Shown: one piece after another, positions 1 through 4,675 of the stretch | How the letters are laid out: each line of letters begins with the position of its first letter | Numbering within the stretch: the first letter of the stretch is position 1 | Made by a program: the position numbers and the translations under genes | The notes under the pieces: generated by a model | Databases searched by the model: none | Seen by the model: the letters and a program-made list of their open reading frames with translations, nothing else | What the model was told of the DNA's origin: nothing | Origin: Clostridia bacterium | GTDB lineage: Bacteria > Bacillota > Dehalobacteriia > UBA4068 | Assembly (NCBI GenBank): GCA_012515255.1 | Contig: JAAYYR010000196.1 | Coordinates: 1-5,207 of the forward strand | DNA length: 5,207 nucleotides | Reading direction: 5' to 3'

Positions 1-306
1 CATCGCCCCCACATCCGCGTCAATCTCCGCGATCTTCTTCAGGTATACATCAGCCACATCGGGCATCCGGTTTTCCCGCGACGCTTTTGCCAATGCCGCC
101 AGCTTATCCTGCAAAAGAGCGGCGCCCGGCGCGAGAAAATACTTGGAACTGCGGATTTTTGCAGCAGCTTCCGCGGTTGTGGCGCAGTCTTGCATAAATA
201 TCACCATTTCGCGGTAGACCTGCGCCTGCCTTGGCGCATAGCCGCTTTTTTCGCAACGATCCGCCATCATGCCGTATAATTTCAAGGACTTATCAATATC
301 TCTCAA
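1..306 (-). CDS. Unknown helical protein, 3' end cut off by window edge
   Basis: This reading frame stays open for 102 codons from a TTG start at 304-306 to the window edge, so the C-terminus is missing. The start is chosen because AGGAGGG at 314-320 sits exactly 7 nt upstream; the first in-frame ATGs (codons 13 and 14) have no comparable site. The visible protein begins MRDIDKSLKLYGMMADRC and is rich in Ala, Lys, Asp and Glu, with a predicted mostly alpha-helical character. There is no signal peptide, membrane segment or lipobox, so it is probably cytoplasmic. I recognise no family or catalytic motif. It lies 161 bp downstream of the large lipoprotein gene on the same strand; no convincing terminator lies between them, so co-transcription is possible but unproven. 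The open frame, codon use and ribosome binding site make it a likely real gene; the function is unknown. Confidence 0.7.
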   Translation of the reverse strand, partial: MRDIDKSLKLYGMMADRCEKSGYAPRQAQVYREMVIFMQDCATTAEAAAKIRSSKYFLAPGAALLQDKLAALAKASRENRMPDVADVYLKKIAEIDADVGAM

Positions 307-313
307 GCCGCAA

Positions 314-320
314 CCCTCCT
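314..320 (-). promoter_or_regulatory. Ribosome binding site fixing a TTG start
   Basis: AGGAGGG on the minus strand lies 7 nt before the TTG at 304-306. It is a near-perfect Shine-Dalgarno sequence and is the main reason for placing the start of the downstream gene at a non-ATG codon. Confidence 0.75.
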
Positions 321-408
321 CTGACAAAAATATTGATCATGGTTCAGCTTAAAACTCTTTTTCGTCGGGGCTCCGAAGTGGCTATGTGCCGCGATGCACT
401 GAATAAGC

Positions 409-437
409 GCTGCCGCGCAGCCCGGTTAAAAGCGGGC
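409..437. repeat. Two adjacent short inverted repeats in the 161-bp gap
   Basis: In the gap between the large lipoprotein gene and the TTG-started gene, GCTGC/GCAGC (409-413 and 417-421, 3-nt loop) abuts GCCCG/CGGGC (420-424 and 433-437, 8-nt loop). The two stems share bases, so they are alternatives. No T-tract follows on the minus strand, so this is not a convincing terminator. It might be a processing or weak attenuation structure, or chance. Nothing else recognisable lies in this gap except the ribosome binding site. Confidence 0.25.
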
Positions 438-467
438 AAAAAGCGCCGTTTTGCAGCAAGCAAATGT

Positions 468-1490
468 TTATGGAAAATACGAACCGATGCCGCCGGCTGT
501 TCGATTGCCGTCGCCTTGATAATCCTGGAATGACACTGTTACATACGCCTCCGCGTCATCAGACGCAGGCCATTGGTAGATGGTCAGCACAACTCCTTCG
601 AGATAGACCGTTCCCTCTACGCCGTCGAAATAGCGGTCGAAAACCTCTTGATAAGACAGGCCGCTGAGTGTACGATCATCATAATCCTGCGACAGCTGAT
701 CGTAGATACCTTCCAGTTCGGCGCGGGTAAAATATGCGGCCGCGTCTGTCGCCGCATCCGAGTCGTCGTCTCCTCCGGCCGCGGGCAGATCATTGCTGCG
801 TCTGAATTCGAAGATGGTCAGATACCCGTCATCATCTACTTCGATCGTCAGCATATCGCCATCCAGCACAAATTCATTGACATAATCTTCGCCGTCTTGC
901 TCATAATAAAGTTTGCCATTGTCCCAGGTGCCGCTTAGCAGCATATCGGTGTTGATCTCCGCCGTATTGTCTTCATTGAGGATAATATAATAGTAAATCC
1001 CCAGTTCATCTAGTAATTCGGCATCATAATACTCTGTATCTATGGTGAGGGCGTCAATGACATAATAACCGGCGGCAGAGGCGTCTGCACCCTGGCCGGC
1101 GCCTTCTTTTTCCAGCACGATCTTCAGCCCGGTTCCCATAAAGTCCTCGATCACCATGACATTGCCGCTTACCGCGGCGCTGATAAAGGCCGTGCCTCTG
1201 GAGCTGACGGTGATGGTATCCCCCGTGGCGCTCCAGTCATATTTGTCCTTTTTGCCCTCTGCGCGCAACTCGCATTTACCGCCATCCTTAAGCTCGAGGA
1301 CAAAACCGTCGCTATAGATTTCATCGGCAGGGAATTCCTCGCCGAACATCTCGATTGTTACGGCCTGCCAGATACCGACATTCGGGTCATCGGACACAGT
1401 CGGCGTGCCGTCGCCGCCGCAACCGGCCAACAGGGCCATGACCACAACAAGAGCCAGCGCCAGCGCAAAAACTTTACCCTTGATTTTCAT
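468..1490 (-). CDS. Lipoprotein with two lipocalin-like repeats and a C-terminal domain
   Basis: A 340-residue exported lipoprotein. Residues 1-23 form a signal peptide with a Lys-rich start, a hydrophobic core and the lipobox LAGC; Cys24 would be lipidated, placing the mature protein on the outer face of the membrane. After a short flexible linker come two similar beta-rich units, about 38-128 (starting VGIW) and 140-231 (starting AGYY). They share a pattern of short strands split by 'GD/GN' turns and resemble the lipocalin-like domain of small Firmicutes lipoproteins (DUF5640 type). An acidic Ala/Asp linker (232-252) leads to a third region (253-340) with 'LSYQEVFDRY' and 'YQWPASDDAEAYVTVSFQD', loosely like the SmpA/BLIP-type fold (low certainty). 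The protein is strongly acidic. The start is supported by AGGAGG 8 nt upstream. It lies 68 bp after the pseudo-receiver gene with no terminator seen between, so the two are probably one operon. The ligand or role is unknown. Confidence 0.9.
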   Translation of the reverse strand: MKIKGKVFALALALVVVMALLAGCGGDGTPTVSDDPNVGIWQAVTIEMFGEEFPADEIYSDGFVLELKDGGKCELRAEGKKDKYDWSATGDTITVSSRGTAFISAAVSGNVMVIEDFMGTGLKIVLEKEGAGQGADASAAGYYVIDALTIDTEYYDAELLDELGIYYYIILNEDNTAEINTDMLLSGTWDNGKLYYEQDGEDYVNEFVLDGDMLTIEVDDDGYLTIFEFRRSNDLPAAGGDDDSDAATDAAAYFTRAELEGIYDQLSQDYDDRTLSGLSYQEVFDRYFDGVEGTVYLEGVVLTIYQWPASDDAEAYVTVSFQDYQGDGNRTAGGIGSYFP

Positions 1491-1498
1491 TGTACCTA

Positions 1499-1504
1499 CC
1501 TCCT
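1499..1504 (-). promoter_or_regulatory. Ribosome binding site of the large lipoprotein gene, next to an AT-rich palindrome
   Basis: AGGAGG lies 8 nt before the ATG at 1488-1490. One base further upstream is a perfect AT-rich inverted repeat, ATATTT-GA-AAATAT on the minus strand (1506-1519). It could form only a weak hairpin beside the ribosome binding site. Confidence 0.7.
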
Positions 1505-1558
1505 GATATTTTCAAATATTCAGCAGCACCTACAGAAACTGCATTGTTCTGCCGGTTT

Positions 1559-1951
1559 TTATTGCATGAGCGATTCGAGCTTGGAAAACAAATAATTGAT
1601 GCTCGTATCATAATAAAGAAAATCATCGATCCTGTTTTCCTGCTTCGCCTGTATGGCCGCACGGCAGGATCCCGTATCACTTTCCGAACATAAGAGCACC
1701 TGTTTGCATCCTGGGACCTGCTCCCGGATCGCATCACAAATGTTCAGGCATTTCTCGGCCAAGCGAAATCTGCCGGATTCAGGTATTTCCACGACGACAA
1801 TCTCCGGCTGACAGCTGATCGCGGTGATCAGAGCGGAATCATAATTCTGGTCGGCCTGAAGTTCAAAGCGAAGATCGTCTTTTGTCTGCGCGATCAAAGC
1901 ATCCGAAAGTATTTTTCTGCTCATGATCAGCAGGATTTTTTTCTTATTCAT
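1559..1951 (-). CDS. Stand-alone pseudo-receiver protein
   Basis: A 130-residue protein consisting of one complete receiver-like (beta-alpha)5 fold and no output domain. Visible strands are KKILLIM (3-10), RFELQAD (28-34), EIVVVEI (50-56), KQVLLCS (83-89) and DDFLYYD (109-115), with amphipathic helices between them. The residues a true receiver uses for phosphorylation are absent: the acidic pair after strand 1 is MSR (10-12), the phospho-Asp position at the end of strand 3 is Glu55, and the strand-5 Lys is replaced by Tyr/Asp. It should therefore not take phosphate; Glu55 might mimic the phosphorylated state (inference). Six Cys residues in 130 (47, 68, 72, 82, 88, 96) are unusual. There is no signal or membrane segment, so it is cytoplasmic. 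GGAG lies 7 nt before the ATG. It follows the small lipoprotein gene after a terminator and precedes the large lipoprotein gene, probably as first gene of that transcript. A role as protein-protein regulator of the neighbouring two-component system is plausible but unproven. Confidence 0.85.
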   Translation of the reverse strand: MNKKKILLIMSRKILSDALIAQTKDDLRFELQADQNYDSALITAISCQPEIVVVEIPESGRFRLAEKCLNICDAIREQVPGCKQVLLCSESDTGSCRAAIQAKQENRIDDFLYYDTSINYLFSKLESLMQ

Positions 1952-1958
1952 GACTTAT

Positions 1959-1974
1959 CTCCGACCCCCTCCCC
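1959..1974 (-). promoter_or_regulatory. Ribosome binding region of the pseudo-receiver gene
   Basis: GGAG at 1959-1962 lies 7 nt before the ATG at 1949-1951. A purine run, GGGGAGGGGG, lies just upstream (1965-1974), giving a second possible anti-SD contact that is too far away (13 nt) to act as the main site. Confidence 0.5.
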
Positions 1975-2006
1975 AATGAGTTTTCCGTTTTCAGCGTATC
2001 CGGTTC

Positions 2007-2012
2007 AGTATA
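2007..2012 (-). promoter_or_regulatory. Possible -10 box for the pseudo-receiver/lipoprotein transcript
   Basis: TATACT on the minus strand (one base off TATAAT) lies 55 nt upstream of the pseudo-receiver ATG and just after the preceding gene's terminator, where a promoter would be expected. No recognisable -35 lies 16-18 nt upstream (that stretch is G+C-rich), so this is tentative. Confidence 0.3.
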
Positions 2013-2028
2013 AGAAAGGAAGGCCATC

Positions 2029-2074
2029 CCCGCCCGGCCCGCGGCAGATGTTTTTTGGCCAAAGAGCGGGCGGG
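2029..2074. repeat. Perfect 8-bp inverted repeat with 30-nt loop
   Basis: CCCGCCCG at 2029-2036 is matched by CGGGCGGG at 2067-2074. It begins one base after the T-tract of the small lipoprotein terminator and ends upstream of the candidate -10 of the pseudo-receiver gene. No T-tract follows its far arm on the minus strand. It could be a leader RNA structure or a protein-binding site, or may simply reflect G+C-rich composition. Confidence 0.45.
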
Positions 2075-2112
2075 AAAAAACAAACGGGAAGCTACCCGGG
2101 CAGCCCCCCGTT
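2075..2112 (-). terminator. Rho-independent terminator of the small lipoprotein gene
   Basis: On the minus strand, AACGGGGGGCT (2112-2102) pairs with AGCTTCCCGTT (2093-2083) as an 11-bp stem with two G-U pairs and an 8-nt loop (GCCCGGGT), followed at once by TGTTTTTT (2082-2075). It begins 11 nt after the stop codon at 2124-2126. The stem, loop and T-tract are those of a strong intrinsic terminator, which separates this gene from the pseudo-receiver gene. Confidence 0.9.
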
Positions 2113-2123
2113 CCGGAAAACCT

Positions 2124-2471
2124 TTATTTCTTCGTCAATTCGTAGCTGGGCCGATAACTCTCATCTGCTACCAAAGAAAGGCTGTTGCCGTCCACCTCAA
2201 AGTGATAGTCGAGCGCTTCATCCCAATTCGACAGCTTGATCTTGGCTGTATCGCCGTCTACAGAGTATGTACCGGTATCTTTGATGCCGTATTCGTTGGT
2301 CGTTTCACAGCTGCCTTTGCCATTAAATGTCCAGGTGACGGCCATATCTTGGCTGTGGCCTTCCCATGTTCCCTTAAGGGCATCGCCGCCGCCGCAGGCG
2401 CTTAATGCCACCAGCATCACCAGAACCAATAGCACCGATACCAGAATCTTAACCGGTCTGTTTTTCTTCAT
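2124..2471 (-). CDS. Small lipoprotein with one lipocalin-like domain (DUF5640-like)
   Basis: A 115-residue exported lipoprotein. Residues 1-25 are a signal peptide with a basic start (MKKNRPVK), a long Val/Leu core and the lipobox LSAC; Cys26 would be lipidated, followed by a Gly-Gly-Gly tether. The mature part (about 32-115) starts with LKGTWEG and continues as short beta strands joined by 'NGKG', 'VDGDT' and 'VDGNS' turns, the pattern of the small lipocalin-like barrels (DUF5640 type) common in Clostridia lipoproteins. AAAGGAG lies 8 nt before the ATG. It is a single-gene transcription unit: a terminator of the upstream signalling operon precedes it, its own terminator follows, and a palindromic candidate operator lies about 70 bp upstream of the ATG. 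The similarity in fold pattern to the two repeats of the larger lipoprotein downstream suggests related roles at the cell surface. The ligand is unknown. Confidence 0.92.
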   Translation of the reverse strand: MKKNRPVKILVSVLLVLVMLVALSACGGGDALKGTWEGHSQDMAVTWTFNGKGSCETTNEYGIKDTGTYSVDGDTAKIKLSNWDEALDYHFEVDGNSLSLVADESYRPSYELTKK

Positions 2472-2479
2472 TCTAACAT

Positions 2480-2486
2480 CTCCTTT
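2480..2486 (-). promoter_or_regulatory. Ribosome binding site of the small lipoprotein gene
   Basis: AAAGGAG on the minus strand, 8 nt before the ATG at 2469-2471. It confirms the start. Confidence 0.75.
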
Positions 2487-2497
2487 AATACGATTTT

Positions 2498-2529
2498 ATT
2501 ATGCCTTTGTTGTAGCGTAGCATATTTTA
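2498..2529 (-). promoter_or_regulatory. Candidate promoter region of the small lipoprotein gene
   Basis: Two possible -10 boxes are visible on the minus strand: CATAAT (2503-2498) and TAAAAT (2529-2524). Neither has a good -35 at 17 nt. With the first, the upstream palindrome would be centred near -59; with the second, near -33. The absence of a -35 would fit a promoter that needs an activator. A tandem GCTAC-GCTAC lies between the two boxes (2521-2512). Confidence 0.3.
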
Positions 2530-2541
2530 CCGGCCGGCGCC

Positions 2542-2558
2542 CTACCCGCGGCGGGTAG
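2542..2558. promoter_or_regulatory. Perfect palindrome, candidate operator
   Basis: On the plus strand the sequence is CTACCCGC-G-GCGGGTAG: two perfect 8-bp half sites around one central base. It lies 71 bp upstream of the small lipoprotein ATG and 17 bp beyond the terminator of the two-component operon. The TACCC/GGGTA half sites resemble the first five bases of the NarL heptamer (TACYYMT), and the response regulator encoded next door is of the NarL class, so this may be its binding site; that link is inference. Read as RNA on the plus strand it is followed by TTTTT, so a plus-strand terminator is an alternative, but no plus-strand gene precedes it. Confidence 0.5.
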
Positions 2559-2575
2559 TTTTTGGTGCTAAAAGC

Positions 2576-2599
2576 AAAAAAAGGCCGATTTCTCGGCCT
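2576..2599 (-). terminator. Rho-independent terminator of the two-component operon
   Basis: On the minus strand AGGCCGA-GAAA-TCGGCCT forms a perfect 7-bp stem with a GNRA tetraloop (2599-2582) followed by TTTTTT (2581-2576). It starts 29 nt after the response regulator stop codon. This is a textbook intrinsic terminator ending the signalling operon. Confidence 0.95.
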
Positions 2600-2628
2600 C
2601 ATAAGCAGCGGCAACAGGATGCTTGTTT

Positions 2629-3246
2629 TTAATACAGCGGGTTGATCCAGCCATTGGATATCATATAGAAGGCCAGATCCACCGCCTTGGTAAAGCCTGT
2701 CTTGGCCAGCATATTTGATTTATGGTATTTGACGGTGTTTTCGCTGATAAATAATTCCTCCGCAATCTCCTTGCTGGACAGATGCTTGCACATCAGGCGC
2801 AGCACTTGCAGCTCCCTTTCGGTAAGCGGGGCCTCGCCCAGCGGCATGGGGATGATCTTTTCCTGAGGATAAAAAGTTTCTCCCCGCATGACGCCGCGGG
2901 CCACCTCGATAAAATAATCAAGGCTTTTACTTTTAAAGACAAAAGCATGCGCACCGGCTTTTTTGGCCCGCGGCACATAGCTGATTTCATCGAAGCCCGA
3001 CATCACGATAATCTTCGTCGCGGGGAACTGATCTTTGACCGCTTGCGTCGCGGCCAATCCGGAAGCGCCTCCCGCGGTGCAAACATCCATTAGCACCAAA
3101 TCGGGCCGCAAGCGTCCGCAATAAACAACCGCGTGGGCGGCGGTCGCCAAATGCCCCACCACCGTAAAATCTCCCGCGTTGGCGAGCGCATAGGTCAATG
3201 AATCGCACATGGATTTATGATCGTCGACAATCAGCACCTTATACAT
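2629..3246 (-). CDS. NarL/FixJ-family response regulator (REC + LuxR-type HTH)
   Basis: A cytoplasmic DNA-binding response regulator of 205 residues, the usual length for the NarL class. The N-terminal receiver (about 1-120) has every phosphorylation residue: the acidic pair Asp8-Asp9 (VDDH), phospho-acceptor Asp54 (LVLMDV), Ser83 (VMSG) and Lys105 (FKSKS). The C-terminal LuxR-type helix-turn-helix (about 138-203) carries the family signature LTERELQVLRLM and recognition-helix region ISENTVKYHKSNMLAKTG. The ATG at 3244-3246 is preferred: GGGAGG lies 8 nt upstream, whereas the GTG at 3253-3255 would sit right on that ribosome binding site. The gene overlaps the histidine kinase gene by 8 nt, so translation is probably coupled and this kinase is its partner. 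It ends at a strong terminator. Targets are not shown by the sequence; the palindrome at 2542-2558 is a candidate. Confidence 0.97.
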   Translation of the reverse strand: MYKVLIVDDHKSMCDSLTYALANAGDFTVVGHLATAAHAVVYCGRLRPDLVLMDVCTAGGASGLAATQAVKDQFPATKIIVMSGFDEISYVPRAKKAGAHAFVFKSKSLDYFIEVARGVMRGETFYPQEKIIPMPLGEAPLTERELQVLRLMCKHLSSKEIAEELFISENTVKYHKSNMLAKTGFTKAVDLAFYMISNGWINPLY

Positions 3247-4675
3247 GGTCTGCACCTCCCGGTAAATGGACGCTCACAGCAAAGCTGGGCCGGACAGTCA
3301 CAGCGAGCGCGCCGCCGCACGGCTCCACCAGTTTTCTCATACCGCTGATGCCGCCGCCTTCGACAATGGGCCGGGTCGGCGGGTAGCCATTATTGGTTAT
3401 CTGCAAATGATATGCGCCGGCGGAACAGTCGATCCGCACCCAGATTTTGGTGGCAAAGCCATGACGGACGGCATTGGTCACGCTTTCTTGGATGACATCC
3501 GCGAACAGGCGTCCTTTTATGCGGTCTTGCGGCAGCCGGCCCTGTACTTCGATGTCCACGCCGATGGAGCCGAATGTCTGCCGCAGGCCCTCGAGCTCGT
3601 CCTGCGGCGACGGCGCTGTTTGATCCGTCCTCAAATCATCAAGCAGCCCTTGGGCCAGGGAACGTAGCAGCTCATAATCCAGTGCCTGCTCGCTGCGGAT
3701 GGTACGCAGCAGCAAAGTCAGCCTTTGACCCAAGACATCATGTGCGCGCATTTTTGCCTTTTGCGTTTCTCTTTCCTGGCTAAGGGTATGGAGGCTGGCA
3801 ATCGAGCGGCTTAGTTCTTCTCCCTTGCTTTTCAGCTCCGCCTCCTGCCTTTGTAGTTCAGCCGTCATAATCCAGCGCCGGGTAATATCGGTTGCCGTCA
3901 GCTGGATATACTTTTTGCTTTTGATCCGCAGTTCGGTTCTAGTAAACATCCAAGCTGTCTGATCCGGCAAAAGGTAAACGATCTGCCCTTGAAACTCCAC
4001 CCTCCGGCAGCCCGGCTCCAGATCGCCCGCGAGCAGCGATTCATAGAAGCGGTTGCCATTGCGGCGCATTCCACCGGATATGGCTTGCATCAATCTGTGC
4101 ATTTGTGCGTTGAGCAGCAGGATAAACCCATCCGGTTCACTGAAAAATACGCCCGTATGCAAGGAATCGATCGTATTTTTAATCGATAAGGCCGAAAGGC
4201 TGGTCCTGATCTCCCTGTATCTGAGCCGGCCGATATGGATGCTGCGCGCCGGATAGACCAGCAGGGCCGCCACATAAAGATAGGCAAAGGCGTTGCCGCA
4301 AGCGGTCTCCAGCATCGGCAGCGTGAGGGCAGCCGTGAGCACGACAAGCAGCGGCCACGGTTTTCTTTTCAGCAGCATGACGACAGCTGCCATGAGCACG
4401 ATTGCGGCAAAACAAAGGATGCGTAAAAGGCCGTACCCTGTGGGCGCGAGCAGGCTATTGAAATAATTATGGTGGATCTGCCCATGCAGCGCGGAACAGG
4501 CCAAAATCTGCATCAGCACCAGCAATTCAAGGCAATTCTCCCCCCAGTGGCCCGGGCCGCTTTCGTGCCGCTGGAAGCTCAAAACCATGGCCGCTGTCTG
4601 CAGCAACACGGCCAGCGCGATTAAAAGGGTCAGCAGCAGGCGCGCGGCTTCCGGCCAGGTGTACAGCTCAATCAC
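3239..4675 (-). CDS. Membrane sensor histidine kinase (HisKA_3-like) paired with the NarL-type regulator
   Basis: A sensor kinase of 478 residues that would phosphorylate itself on His and pass phosphate to the regulator encoded downstream. Residues about 9-142 hold roughly five hydrophobic segments; positive residues (KRKPW, IGRLRYR) suggest N-terminus out and C-terminus in. A PAS-like region (about 165-267) ends in TATDITRRW, then a charged helix, probably coiled coil (about 270-305), leads to the dimerisation/phosphoacceptor box AHDVLGQRL with His312. The ATPase domain has an N box (ESVTNAVRHG, Asn401) and a G box (EGGGISGMRKL, about 439-449); the motif between them is ITNNG, with Asn where many kinases have Asp. 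Start choice: GTG at 4673-4675 has GGGGG 8 nt upstream and gives an 8-nt overlap with the preceding gene; a GTG at 4682-4684 (three residues longer) lies only 3 nt from that site. The middle gene of a coupled three-gene operon. The signal sensed is unknown. Confidence 0.95.
   Translation of the reverse strand: MIELYTWPEAARLLLTLLIALAVLLQTAAMVLSFQRHESGPGHWGENCLELLVLMQILACSALHGQIHHNYFNSLLAPTGYGLLRILCFAAIVLMAAVVMLLKRKPWPLLVVLTAALTLPMLETACGNAFAYLYVAALLVYPARSIHIGRLRYREIRTSLSALSIKNTIDSLHTGVFFSEPDGFILLLNAQMHRLMQAISGGMRRNGNRFYESLLAGDLEPGCRRVEFQGQIVYLLPDQTAWMFTRTELRIKSKKYIQLTATDITRRWIMTAELQRQEAELKSKGEELSRSIASLHTLSQERETQKAKMRAHDVLGQRLTLLLRTIRSEQALDYELLRSLAQGLLDDLRTDQTAPSPQDELEGLRQTFGSIGVDIEVQGRLPQDRIKGRLFADVIQESVTNAVRHGFATKIWVRIDCSAGAYHLQITNNGYPPTRPIVEGGGISGMRKLVEPCGGALAVTVRPSFAVSVHLPGGADHV
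3255..3260 (-). promoter_or_regulatory. Ribosome binding site deciding the response regulator start
   Basis: GGGAGG lies inside the last codons of the kinase gene, 8 nt before the ATG at 3244-3246 and touching the alternative GTG at 3253-3255. This selects the ATG and a 205-residue product. Confidence 0.75.

Noticed and set aside
231..533. Plus-strand open frame of 100 residues spanning the gap and two gene ends
   Set aside because: It overlaps the well-supported minus-strand TTG gene and the end of the lipoprotein gene, has no ribosome binding site, and its product (Arg/Lys-rich, low complexity) looks like an antisense translation.
468..560. Possible frameshift at the C-terminus of the large lipoprotein
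   Set aside because: The final residues (GGIGSYFP) looked unusual, but the alternative frame gives a basic, unstructured tail with no family resemblance, while the annotated frame ends cleanly at a TAA.
2055..2405. Plus-strand open frame across the small lipoprotein gene
   Set aside because: Antisense to a lipoprotein gene with a signal peptide, lipobox, ribosome binding site and terminator; no such support for the plus-strand frame.
2542..2570. Palindrome plus TTTTT as a plus-strand terminator
   Set aside because: No plus-strand gene lies upstream for it to terminate, and the stem is a perfect palindrome with a very tight centre; a protein-binding site is a better reading, although bidirectional use is not excluded.
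2793..3208. Two minus-strand frames (2793-2990, 2987-3208) inside the response regulator
   Set aside because: They are alternate-frame readings of the receiver domain, which is intact in its own frame, so no frameshift is implied.
3266..3667. Plus-strand frame of 133 residues inside the kinase gene
   Set aside because: Mirror of the conserved ATPase domain of the kinase; no start signals.
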